DNA of 64,000 nt, from contig JAZRUG010000048.1 of assembly GCA_045652425.1 (NCBI GenBank), positions 34,995-98,994 of the forward strand. Direction: 5' to 3'. The translations under genes and the position numbers were made by a program. The notes under the pieces were generated by a model, which searched no databases, was not told the DNA's origin, and worked only from the letters and a program-made list of their open reading frames with translations. Below are positions 44,179 to 52,823 of this stretch, one piece after another (position 1 is the stretch's first letter; every line of letters begins with the position of its first letter). This DNA comes from RGIG1995 sp045652425. Lineage in GTDB: Bacteria > Bacillota > Clostridia > Oscillospirales > CAG-272.

Positions 44179-46314
44179 CTATATTCGATAAGTTATTTCT
44201 GTAATTATAGCCGTAATAAAGCCTACTACGTTTGTAAGCAACGTTGTGAACAACAATGCAATAAACATAATAAATACCATCGCAACTATAGTTCCGAGAC
44301 AGGTTACAGCGTTCTTAACCAATGAATAGTCATGTGTAACCATCGTACCGGTAAATATAAGCAAGCCTGCCCAAACAAATGCAAATGTTTCAAGAAGCGT
44401 TACAATTGCTGCTTCATTAGCTGTTACAAAGTTTGTGCAAATAGTTGCGGGAATTATAAGCAAGGGCAAGGGAGCAAGTGCGTAGGATGTCGCAATAAAG
44501 ATATCCTTAAAGCTTCCTTCACCTTCCATAAGTGTTGTAAGACACCAGTTACCGACAACCCAGAGCATAAGAGGAACGATAACTGAAATAATCTGAACCA
44601 AAATACTGGGATATGAATCGGTAGGATTGAAGATATACGCTGAACCTGCTGACTGATATGTAAACGTTGCAATTGCAAATACAATGTAGAAGATTGCACC
44701 GCGCAACGAACCTCTCTTCTCATGCTTCAAATCCCAGAATCCGTCAAACGGATGGAACATCAAGTGGTTTGCATACAATATTTCTTGCCAGAAGGTACGT
44801 TTCTTTCCTGATATGGCAACCTCATGGTTAACCTTAGCTGCATAACCAAAGAACTTGGTAGCACCGATGCATACTGCAACAATAACTATAGGAATAATGT
44901 AAATTACTTTTCCAATCAAATCTTTACGATACATCTTGAACGAGTTTGAATAGTTCTTGGTGTCATAAGCTGCGGTAAAGTATTCCATAGATTCGGTCCA
45001 TTTACCTGAACGGTAAAGAGCCTTACCTATACCAATGTAAGCAGCGTCAAAGTTATTGTTTCTCTGAAGAATTGTTTCCCAGTCTTCTTGAGCTTTGTCG
45101 TACTTACGGTTATTCTGATTTTCAATAGCATTCAACAGAATATCGCCATATTCTGTTCTTGTAAATACTGTAAATGAACCTGAACTCTTGTCAAGCAACA
45201 ATATTTTTTCATCCTGATAAGTAATAGCAGCCATAGCTCTGATGTTACCAAGCTGTGTACCAATATCACCAAAGATGAATAAGAGGTTACCGTATTCATC
45301 ATAAGTAAATACTTTAGAACGTTTTGAGTCGATTATAGACCATGTGTTTTGCGGACCGAGAGCTACGTCAACGATAACTGACGTGCCTACGGGAGCTGTC
45401 GACGTTGTTGAAAAATACTGAATATTAACTTCGCCGAAGCCGAAGAAGCCTGTACGCTTCATAATATCATCACCCGATACGTTAAGCTTCTTAACCGGTG
45501 AGAAGTCTGCGTTCTTGCTTCTTGTTGCCGCCTGCTGAGCTTTTTCATCAATAGATGACGTCGTTACGTAAATAAAGCCTCTGTGGTCTATTGTAATATT
45601 ATTAAATTCCGTACTTACGTACTGCTCTGCTCTTTCCTTCTGTTCATCAGTCTGGAAATATCTCCAAAGTTTTTCCCAAGCTGTAAGAGTTACTTTCTGA
45701 GCACCTACAAAGCACTGAAATGAACCGTCGGGGTTCAATGCAATTACACCCATATATGTACTGGATGAAATAACGTACATTGTACCTGCTGAGTCAACTG
45801 AAATTGCAACCGGTCTGTAAACAGAGTTTGCAGGGAAAACGTCTGCCTGGGGTTCCTCAACCGTTCTCAAGTAAGAACCGTCTTTTCTATCGAATATTAC
45901 TATTCTCTTGTTGTCTGTGTCCGCAACGTAAATCATATCGTTACCGATATATACGCCGTTGGGGTTTAACAATGCATCAGGAATACCGTTGCTGTTTGTA
46001 AACGATCTGATGGAGAACTTATATTTGTAGTATCTGTCGAGAACAATAATTCTGTTATTGCCCGCGTCAGCAATATATACGTTTCCGTCTTCGTCGGTTT
46101 CAAGGTCAGCGGGATTCTTCAACGCTGTGCTGATTCCCATATATGCGGAATCAACCATCTGTTCAGGAGTATAAGCATCAGGAGATGCAACTCCAAAACC
46201 GTCCTGTGAGTATGTATACGTTCCATAGGAGGAAGCCGCTACTGCGGGCACAACTCCTATGAACATCATAAGACAAAGTGTCAGGGCGGCTATTTTTACT
46301 AATTTCTTATTCAT
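44179..46314 (-). CDS. NHL-repeat, TPR and Yip1-domain membrane protein
   Basis: 711 residues. A signal peptide (about 1-27, AVAAS cut) is followed by an extracytoplasmic beta-propeller of NHL type (about 45-400): LETDEDGNVYIADAGNNRII, YIGNDMIYVADTDNKRIVIF, ITIDHRGFIYVTTSS. Then come a short TPR-like part (DAAYIGIGKALYRSGKWTES, about 423-460), one membrane helix (about 470-492) and a Yip1 domain with about five helices (535-711). The fusion places a ligand-binding propeller outside and a multi-helix domain in the membrane. Encoded between permeases and DUF5696, it may help deliver substrate or anchor the complex. That role is inference. Confidence 0.8.
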   Translation of the reverse strand: MNKKLVKIAALTLCLMMFIGVVPAVAASSYGTYTYSQDGFGVASPDAYTPEQMVDSAYMGISTALKNPADLETDEDGNVYIADAGNNRIIVLDRYYKYKFSIRSFTNSNGIPDALLNPNGVYIGNDMIYVADTDNKRIVIFDRKDGSYLRTVEEPQADVFPANSVYRPVAISVDSAGTMYVISSSTYMGVIALNPDGSFQCFVGAQKVTLTAWEKLWRYFQTDEQKERAEQYVSTEFNNITIDHRGFIYVTTSSIDEKAQQAATRSKNADFSPVKKLNVSGDDIMKRTGFFGFGEVNIQYFSTTSTAPVGTSVIVDVALGPQNTWSIIDSKRSKVFTYDEYGNLLFIFGDIGTQLGNIRAMAAITYQDEKILLLDKSSGSFTVFTRTEYGDILLNAIENQNNRKYDKAQEDWETILQRNNNFDAAYIGIGKALYRSGKWTESMEYFTAAYDTKNYSNSFKMYRKDLIGKVIYIIPIVIVAVCIGATKFFGYAAKVNHEVAISGKKRTFWQEILYANHLMFHPFDGFWDLKHEKRGSLRGAIFYIVFAIATFTYQSAGSAYIFNPTDSYPSILVQIISVIVPLMLWVVGNWCLTTLMEGEGSFKDIFIATSYALAPLPLLIIPATICTNFVTANEAAIVTLLETFAFVWAGLLIFTGTMVTHDYSLVKNAVTCLGTIVAMVFIMFIALLFTTLLTNVVGFITAIITEITYRI

Positions 46315-46332
46315 AATAACCTCTCCCTTTCT

Positions 46333-47208
46333 TTAGTCTTTCATACCGGATGAACCCATCGTCTCGATAATGTTACTTTGAGAAATAACGAATACGAGGA
46401 TAGGAACCAACATACTGATAACCGTCGCTGCAGCCGAAGCACCCTGACGAGAAATACCGTCAGTTACCAACTGGCTTACTGCGTAGTTAAATGATTTGAG
46501 CTGTTCGCTCTGAATGTAGATAGATGCGCCGGAGTTCCAGAGATCTTTAAAGCTATAACATACGAGAGTAAGCCAAGCAGGCTTAACCATCGGCATTGCT
46601 ATAACCCAGAACGTCTTCCATTCTGTAGCACCGTCAATACGGGCAGATTCAAGAACCGCGTTGTTTACGTTTGTTTCCATAAACTGCTTCATCAAGTACA
46701 AACCAAGTGATGTACACCATGCAGGAACTATACGAGCAAGATATGTATCAATCCAGCCCAACCATGAAAGTGTAATAAAGTTTGCAATTGCAGAAACTGT
46801 ACTGTGGAACATCAATGATGCAACAATAAGTGCAAAAATTCCTTTGCCTCCGGGGAACTTAATCTTTGCCAATGCGTAAGCACACATTGATGACAAAAGC
46901 AAGTTACCAAATGTACCGGAAACTGAAATAAACACTGTGTTGAATATGTATCTTGAGAAAGGAACCCAAGAAGTATTCATCAAGTTAAACAAGTCCTTAA
47001 AGTTGTTGAAAGTAGGACTCATTACATAAAATCTCGGAGGGAACATCCAAAGTTCATCGAGAGGTTTAAGTGACTGAATAACCGTATAATACATAGGTAT
47101 GAAAAGGAACATTCCCATCAAAAAGAGGAAAAATCCAATTCCGATATCGCCGCCGTATGAACGGTTAAGCACAACTCTATGCTTTCTTGTTCTTAATTTC
47201 TTAGCCAT
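46333..47208 (-). CDS. Carbohydrate ABC transporter permease, MalG-type
   Basis: 291 residues, six membrane helices, EAA loop ESARIDGATEWKTFWVIAMP (about 186-205). Starts one base after the stop of the MalF-type partner. The family handles oligosaccharides in the CUT1 class. With its partner it is the first of two permease pairs in the cluster. Confidence 0.9.
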   Translation of the reverse strand: MAKKLRTRKHRVVLNRSYGGDIGIGFFLFLMGMFLFIPMYYTVIQSLKPLDELWMFPPRFYVMSPTFNNFKDLFNLMNTSWVPFSRYIFNTVFISVSGTFGNLLLSSMCAYALAKIKFPGGKGIFALIVASLMFHSTVSAIANFITLSWLGWIDTYLARIVPAWCTSLGLYLMKQFMETNVNNAVLESARIDGATEWKTFWVIAMPMVKPAWLTLVCYSFKDLWNSGASIYIQSEQLKSFNYAVSQLVTDGISRQGASAAATVISMLVPILVFVISQSNIIETMGSSGMKD

Positions 47209-47209
47209 A

Positions 47210-48160
47210 TCAGTTACCTACCTTCGACAAGAGTTTCTTGACTAATGCGTTCGAGCCGTACATTATCAAGAACAGCACTGTTGCAATAGCCGAAGCATAA
47301 CCTACTTCCCAACGAGTGGTACCGTAGTCTTCCAAATGGTGCATAATCGTATGAGCCGCATAGTCAACCGAGGGGAAGCCTGCAAGTGACGTAACTATCG
47401 CGCCAAATCCGAATGCCTGTGTAATAGCCATAACCGCACCGAACATAAGCTGGGGTTTCATGGTAGGCAACGTAATATACCAAAGTTCTTGCCAACGGTT
47501 CTTGATACCGTCAACCGCACCCGCTTCGTAAAGCGAATGGTCAACACCCTGGAAACCTGCGATAAATGAAAGGAACGCAGTACCAAGTGACGTCCAAAGT
47601 GCAACTACTATACATATAGGCATTACGTAGTCAGCATCCTGGAACCACTGAATAGGCATTGATATAAAGCCTAAATCTATCAAAAGTGCATTTGCATATC
47701 CGTATGAGTCAGAGGAGAACACGATGCTCCACATAAGATACGCGCCACCCGAAATAGAGGGTGAGTAGAAAATCAACGTTACGATCGATCTAATCTTAGG
47801 TGAAAGCTCGTTAATAAACCAAGCACATATAAACGAAAGCAAATATGAACCGGGACCAACAATCGCAGCAAATATAAATGTATTCTTTACAGATGTAATA
47901 AAAATATCGTCATCGAGGAACAAAGTTACGTAGTTTTCCATCCACACGATGTTAGGTGTCTGAAGCATATTAAAGTCTGTAAAACTCAATACTATAGATA
48001 CACCAACAGGTAATATCGTAAATATGAAGAAGAGAATAACGAATGGCGCAATCATTATGTACGCCGTCTTGTTACGCTTAATCTCTTTCCATGTCCACTG
48101 CGCTTTAGTCATTTCCGAACGGTTAACCGCTTTTTTCTTTACTGCAGTGTTTGCGGACAT
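47210..48160 (-). CDS. Sugar ABC transporter permease, MalF-type
   Basis: 316 residues, six membrane helices, EAA loop YEAGAVDGIKNRWQELWYIT (about 217-236). Transcribed next after the large binding protein, with a GC-rich stem-loop (48229-48250) in between. No ATPase gene is present in the cluster, so a shared MsmX-type ATPase encoded elsewhere is likely. Confidence 0.9.
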   Translation of the reverse strand: MSANTAVKKKAVNRSEMTKAQWTWKEIKRNKTAYIMIAPFVILFFIFTILPVGVSIVLSFTDFNMLQTPNIVWMENYVTLFLDDDIFITSVKNTFIFAAIVGPGSYLLSFICAWFINELSPKIRSIVTLIFYSPSISGGAYLMWSIVFSSDSYGYANALLIDLGFISMPIQWFQDADYVMPICIVVALWTSLGTAFLSFIAGFQGVDHSLYEAGAVDGIKNRWQELWYITLPTMKPQLMFGAVMAITQAFGFGAIVTSLAGFPSVDYAAHTIMHHLEDYGTTRWEVGYASAIATVLFLIMYGSNALVKKLLSKVGN

Positions 48161-48228
48161 GTCTGATCAACTCCTTTTTTTAGAATGTATATAATATATA
48201 ATATAAATATGAAAGTTTTTTTCAAATA

Positions 48229-48250
48229 GGGGCGCTTTTTTTCGCGCCCC
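48229..48250 (-). promoter_or_regulatory. GC-rich stem-loop between binding-protein and permease genes
   Basis: GGGGCGC, 8-base loop, GCGCCCC, 20 bases after the stop of the binding-protein gene (minus strand). No U tract follows in that direction. A stem of this kind may protect the 3' end of the binding-protein mRNA so that it is made in excess over the permeases, as in other binding-protein operons. Confidence 0.5.
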
Positions 48251-48269
48251 GCAGGGCTAAAACGCTTTT

Positions 48270-51200
48270 TTATTCGGATTCAATATAATCAGCAGAGTTT
48301 GAATATGAAATTTCCAGATAATCAAAACCGAACTCTTTACGTTTTCTCGTAATCTCCTTGTTGATTTCTGTTACATAGTCAAGCATTGCTTCTGTAGCAT
48401 TCGCACCGTTATTATATACATCCATAAATGCGAAGTCAACATAACGTGAAATAATATATCCACCGGGATATTCTGTAATACCCACAGTGTTTTCGAACTG
48501 TTCCATAAGGTTTTCATACTCACGTGAAGACCAAGGAAGTTCGGAAAGCGCTTCTGTATTTGCTGTTGCGTTCTTGGAAGACTGTCCAACTACCGCAACA
48601 AGCTCGTTTGAATAGTTAGCCTGTACGTTTCCTCTTGTAAACCATTCAAGGAACTTCCAACAGTCTTCGGGATTGTCTTCAGCACCCTTCATAAGACAAA
48701 CGCCTTCGGTTACACCAATTGCACAGTTGTTAATCTTTCCATTTTCATCAACGAAACCGGGAAGGGATATGAATTCCCACAAACCGTCAATTTCAGGAGC
48801 AAATACTGTCAACTGGTTGTAAAGTGAAATGTATTCTGAAATAAGGATAGGCATTTCACCGGTTCTAAAACGGTTAGCCGCTTCGTAAGTAAGCGGGAAT
48901 CTGTAAGACTGGAACAAGTCTGTAAGTTCTGTAAACGCTGAAAGGGCTATATTTGATGAAAGGTTAATTCTCTTACCGTCGTCCGCGTACAATTCTCCGC
49001 CCATCTGATAGAGGAAGAGTCTTGTTCCCGAAAGTTTTGACGGGAAACCTATCGTCATATTGTTTGTCTGAAGTATAGGAATAATGTTCTTCAATTCATC
49101 CCATGTTCTCGGCACTTCAATGTTAAGGTCTGCCAAAATGTCCATTCTGTAGAACATCATAAGGAACGTCATCGTGTTAGGCAAACCATAAGTCTTTCCG
49201 TAAAGTGTAAGAGTATCCTTTGCAGCCTGAGGGAATCTGGTCATTACCTCGTCAAATCCTTCCATATCATTCAAAGGAAGAACGGCATCACGAATAGCGT
49301 AGTTTACGCAGTCCGCGGAAGCAAGGAACGCTATATCAGGACCGATACCCGCAAGTGTTGACTGAAGTACACCGCCGGATACCAACTTAATTTCTACTGA
49401 AATGTCGTTGTTCTGCATAAAGTCGCTATCAACAAGCTGACGCATAATCTTGGACTTTTCACGTCCTATCGTCGTCCATACTTCAACCTTGGAATCACTG
49501 TCAATTTCAACGGTAGCGCCCAATGTAGAGTAGTCTATAAAGAAACTGAGAACAAACGCTTTCGTTTCAAACCAGAGTGTCTGGAAGAAATTCGAGTTTG
49601 CCTTGGGGAGCTTCGTTCCGGGCGTCTGGAATACAAAGTAGTCAACTTCAAGAGGTTGTGCTCTGGAGTCAAGCAACCAAGTACCCAAAGTACCGATATA
49701 CGTCTTAAGGTTTACAAGGTTCTTCGCAACTTCTTTTTCATCACTCGTCATTCTCTCAAGAAGAATTACTATCTTATTAAGAGTAGCAACGTGAGAACCG
49801 GTCTGTCCGGTAATCTCTTCAAGCAACTCGCCTACTGCCTTAAGTTCTTTTGCGGAGAACACGAGGTTGTTAATAGCTTCAGGAACAAGTCTGCTGAAGT
49901 TATAATCTCTAAATTCATCAGGGTCAGAACCTGTAATCATTAATATCTTAAGGTAGGATTCGTTCATCAATGTAAGAACATCGTTTACTCGGTTAAGAAC
50001 CTCGTTCATCGAACCGAGTACTACCTCAAACTTAATCTCATACTCCTTACCTGCTTCAAAGTAGAACTGGTAAGGTGTTCCGTCTTTAGATGCCATTACC
50101 GCGTTCTGCCAAGAATCCTTATAAAGAAATTCAAGGTAGCTCGCTTCTTCAAAGGGGATTTCTCCATTAATATATATACGGCGTGAAACGTACATACCTT
50201 CGAGCTGGGACTGCTTGAATCTCATTGCGAGTTCATAAAGACCGCTCTTTTCAGGTTTGATAGTGTACTTAATCCACTGTCCCGCTGTCTTCCACTTGTC
50301 GCTGCCTATTGTGTTAAGTTTTGTTTTCGCCGGATCCTGGGGGGATGTTATGGGCGAAGATCTGTCGTTCAAAGGATAGATAGTCTGTTCGGAAACGAGA
50401 ATGGGGTGGTCGGGATCGCTTGATATTTCAGCTTCCACAAAAATTTTCGCATCCTCTGCAGGCTTGTAACCATTCGCTTTGTAGCCTGCCAAAACTTCCT
50501 CGTATGTAGGAAGCTCTTTGTAAGGCTTGAAAGTAACCGTTGAGAATACTACGGGTTCTCTTACCGCTTCAAAAGTAAGCGTGTGTTCACCCTCGGTGAA
50601 GTAAACTTCCAAAGGATTAACAACGAACCCTGTAGAATCACAGAACGTGTATGTATTCCAAACAGGAAGCTGTGCCTTCGTAGGACGAATGTCGTTCTCC
50701 GTAAGGTCCTGTTTAAACACGCCGCCTTCTTCAAGATTGTCTATCCAAGTCTTCGGCATTGTAAGATATCTTGCTTCAGAGAAAGGAATCTTTCCGTCAA
50801 TGTAAAGCATACGTTCAATCGACGTAGCTTTTGCCATAACAGAGAAGTACTCAATATCAATAACGTAAAGTCCCGCTTTTTCAACGTTAATCTTAAACGT
50901 CGCAGAACCCTTCTCAGGCAAGTAAATCGATTTTACTGCTTTTTTGTAATCTGCATTCGTTTGGTCTTCGGTATAGATAACAACATCCTTGTCCTTATCC
51001 ATTCCTTCAGAACCAACGTAAGCTTCCGCAAAATTCACGGTAAACGCGTCGGTCGCTTTCTTTACATCGCCAAGCGATGCACGATATTCGTTGTAATCAG
51101 GCGTATCAAGTATAGCTCTGATTTCCTCCAACGACGATGTGGTCTTCTCGGTTTCTTCTGTTCCCGAGTCAGTCGCGGTATCTTCGGTTGCAAATACACT

Positions 51201-51275
51201 CACAGAAAGCGTACCCATAACCATAAGTACCGTCAGAAATCCACATAAAATTCTTTTGAATATGGATTTTGTCAT
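48270..51275 (-). CDS. Large extracellular solute-binding protein with CBM-like N-terminal domains
   Basis: 1001 residues from ATG 51275, chosen because GGAGGA lies 6 bases upstream inside the longer frame that begins at 51290. Signal peptide about 1-29 (SVSVFA cut) with no lipobox. Two similar beta-sandwich domains (about 80-260 and 275-440) carry the same elements, e.g. LYVIDIEYFSVMAKATSIER with YIDGKIPFSEA, and LYELAMRFKQSQLEGMYVSR with YINGEIPFEEA. An alpha-helical linker follows. Residues about 600-970 form a family-1 binding protein (VEVWTTIGREKSKIMRQLVD, DMEGFDEVMTRFPQAAKDT, DILADLNIEVPRTWDELKNI). It first binds the glycan and then passes it to permeases. The lack of a lipid anchor is unusual for a Gram-positive binding protein. 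Confidence 0.85.
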   Translation of the reverse strand: MTKSIFKRILCGFLTVLMVMGTLSVSVFATEDTATDSGTEETEKTTSSLEEIRAILDTPDYNEYRASLGDVKKATDAFTVNFAEAYVGSEGMDKDKDVVIYTEDQTNADYKKAVKSIYLPEKGSATFKINVEKAGLYVIDIEYFSVMAKATSIERMLYIDGKIPFSEARYLTMPKTWIDNLEEGGVFKQDLTENDIRPTKAQLPVWNTYTFCDSTGFVVNPLEVYFTEGEHTLTFEAVREPVVFSTVTFKPYKELPTYEEVLAGYKANGYKPAEDAKIFVEAEISSDPDHPILVSEQTIYPLNDRSSPITSPQDPAKTKLNTIGSDKWKTAGQWIKYTIKPEKSGLYELAMRFKQSQLEGMYVSRRIYINGEIPFEEASYLEFLYKDSWQNAVMASKDGTPYQFYFEAGKEYEIKFEVVLGSMNEVLNRVNDVLTLMNESYLKILMITGSDPDEFRDYNFSRLVPEAINNLVFSAKELKAVGELLEEITGQTGSHVATLNKIVILLERMTSDEKEVAKNLVNLKTYIGTLGTWLLDSRAQPLEVDYFVFQTPGTKLPKANSNFFQTLWFETKAFVLSFFIDYSTLGATVEIDSDSKVEVWTTIGREKSKIMRQLVDSDFMQNNDISVEIKLVSGGVLQSTLAGIGPDIAFLASADCVNYAIRDAVLPLNDMEGFDEVMTRFPQAAKDTLTLYGKTYGLPNTMTFLMMFYRMDILADLNIEVPRTWDELKNIIPILQTNNMTIGFPSKLSGTRLFLYQMGGELYADDGKRINLSSNIALSAFTELTDLFQSYRFPLTYEAANRFRTGEMPILISEYISLYNQLTVFAPEIDGLWEFISLPGFVDENGKINNCAIGVTEGVCLMKGAEDNPEDCWKFLEWFTRGNVQANYSNELVAVVGQSSKNATANTEALSELPWSSREYENLMEQFENTVGITEYPGGYIISRYVDFAFMDVYNNGANATEAMLDYVTEINKEITRKRKEFGFDYLEISYSNSADYIESE

Positions 51276-51353
51276 GGTCTTTCCTCCCATAAAGATTTGA
51301 TTAAACTTAACACATTAATTTAAGGCAGGGAGCCGTTTTATTCTGTAAAAAAC

Positions 51354-51423
51354 AACGCAAAAACACTACTCCGCCCCCTATCACCAGAGCGTAGTACTGC
51401 CTCATACCCTATAATCCTGCGTT
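51354..51423 (-). ncRNA. Candidate structured 5' leader of the ABC cluster
   Basis: In the 175-base leader on the minus strand, AACGCA pairs with TGCGTT (51423-51418 with 51359-51354). This encloses ACTACGCTC (51395-51387) paired with GGGC and GTAGT (51376-51365), leaving a GGA bulge. No known riboswitch class is recognised. The nested stems may be a regulatory element or simply the folded leader. Confidence 0.4.
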
Positions 51424-51458
51424 TCAACGCCGGAAATGCCGTAATTTAGTGCGTAATT

Positions 51459-51487
51459 ATAATATCATACCCCCCAAAAAAAGTCAA
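51459..51487 (-). promoter_or_regulatory. Probable promoter of the ABC cluster
   Basis: On the minus strand TTGACT (51487-51482), a 17-bp spacer and TATTAT (51464-51459). It gives a leader of about 175 bases before the ATG at 51275. Confidence 0.6.
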
Positions 51488-51698
51488 TAGAAGCGCCAAC
51501 CTTTTTTCTTATTATATATAGCAGTACTTTTTTGAATGCATTTAAAAGTTTACATTTTCGGCATAAATACTCAACTTTCGGCATTTTTTGCATTTTATTT
51601 GATTTTCAGCTCTCGGGTAAGTGCTGTTTACCTAAAATGGTTCGAAACCACATTTTATTTACTTTTATTTTACAATATGACATCTATAATACATTCAC

Positions 51699-51715
51699 AG
51701 TAAGTTATACTTACT
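51699..51715. promoter_or_regulatory. 17-bp palindrome upstream of the ABC cluster
   Basis: AGTAAGT-TAT-ACTTACT, a perfect 7-bp inverted repeat. It lies in the gap between the ABC cluster promoter and the pyridoxamine kinase promoter. Operator-like; no regulator gene adjoins. Confidence 0.4.
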
Positions 51716-51755
51716 AACCGTTTTTGATTGCATTGTATAAAAAACTTTACCATTT

Positions 51756-51812
51756 TTGTGCAACTTGCACGTAAATACGCCGTTTTTTTCTACACTTGTG
51801 CAACATGCACAA
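51756..51812. promoter_or_regulatory. Two operator-like sites, 40 bp apart
   Basis: Site 1 (51756-51770) is TTGTGCAACTTGCAC and site 2 (51796-51812) is TTGTGCAACATGCACAA. Both are palindromic and differ in one base over the shared TTGTGCAACWTGCAC. Spacing is 40 bp, about four helical turns, as expected for a dimeric repressor or activator binding the same face of DNA. The rest of 51488-51918 is AT-rich and shows no gene; TTTCGGCAT also occurs twice near 51555-51580. Confidence 0.5.
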
Positions 51813-51918
51813 ACTCATACTCCAAACGACAATAGACATACCGAATGTAAATATTATGTAAATACACCCGAAACAAACAATGTACTGTCACTGTCAGGGC
51901 AATTTTTTACTGATATTA

Positions 51919-51947
51919 TTGTATTTTTAATATTAATATGCTATAAT
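51919..51947 (+). promoter_or_regulatory. Promoter of the pyridoxamine kinase gene
   Basis: TTGTAT (51919-51924), 17-bp spacer, TATAAT (51942-51947). The start near 51954 makes ATG 51981 the likely first codon rather than the frame start at 51756. Confidence 0.75.
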
Positions 51948-51980
51948 GCAAAAAAGCACGTTTTAAAAAAGGAAAAGAAT

Positions 51981-52823
51981 ATGTATAGACAAAAAAACGC
52001 CGTTACAATAAATGATATATCGGGAATAGGCAGATGCTCGATTACAGTAGCCTGTCCCATTCTTTCTGCCACCGGAATTCAAACCAACGTTCTCCCCACC
52101 GCCCTCCTTTCCACACACACCGGTGGTTTTGTTGGCTATTCATTTTTGGATTTAACTAATGAAATGTCAAAAATTATAAACCATTGGTCCACTTTAGATT
52201 TGAAATTTGACGCTATTTACAGCGGTTATCTCGGAAGTATCGAACAACTGAATACAGTCATCGAATTTATTGACAACAACAAAAGCAGTCTTATTATAGT
52301 TGATCCCGTAATGGGCGACGCAGGCAGATTTTACGCAGGATTTACCACTGAATATATAAACGGAATGAAGGAACTGTGCGGAAAAGCCGATATAATCGTT
52401 CCAAATATCACCGAAGCCTTTTTCCTTTTAGACAGAGAATACAAAGAAGGGCCTTACACCGAAGACTTCATAAAAGAGCTGATGAAAGACATCTCAAAAA
52501 CCGGCTGCAAAAAAATTGTTCTTACAGGCGTATATTTTAACGATTCAGACGTAGGCGCTGCATCTTACGACCGAGAAAACGATATTTTTGAAGTGTATCT
52601 TGCCCCGAGAATTGAAGGTTTTTATCATGGAACAGGCGACGTATTCGCATCCGTTCTTCTGGCTTCTCTTTTAAACGACAAAACCCTCGCTGAAGCCACA
52701 AAAATCGCAGTAGACTTCACCGAGGATTCCATTATAAACACAAAAAATGCTGGTACCGACACAAGATTCGGCGTATTATTCGAGCAAGTTATTCCCTCTC
52801 TTATAAGAAAGCTCGATTTATAA
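51981..52823 (+). CDS. Pyridoxamine/pyridoxal kinase (PdxY-like)
   Basis: 280 residues of the ribokinase (PfkB) superfamily. Marks: VTINDISGIGRCSITVACPI at the N-terminus, PTALLSTHTGGF, DAIYSGYLGS, IVDPVMGDAGRFYAG, IIVPNITEAFFLL, IVLTGVYF and GFYHGTGDVFASVLLASLL, where the GTGD Asp is the catalytic base. It phosphorylates pyridoxal-type vitamers to make PLP and so serves the many PLP enzymes of the cell. The frame overlaps the next convergent gene by six bases. Confidence 0.9.
   Translation: MYRQKNAVTINDISGIGRCSITVACPILSATGIQTNVLPTALLSTHTGGFVGYSFLDLTNEMSKIINHWSTLDLKFDAIYSGYLGSIEQLNTVIEFIDNNKSSLIIVDPVMGDAGRFYAGFTTEYINGMKELCGKADIIVPNITEAFFLLDREYKEGPYTEDFIKELMKDISKTGCKKIVLTGVYFNDSDVGAASYDRENDIFEVYLAPRIEGFYHGTGDVFASVLLASLLNDKTLAEATKIAVDFTEDSIINTKNAGTDTRFGVLFEQVIPSLIRKLDL

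Noticed and set aside
51756..51980. N-terminal extension of the pyridoxamine kinase frame
   Set aside because: It covers operator-like palindromes and the promoter; the kinase motif begins right after ATG 51981.
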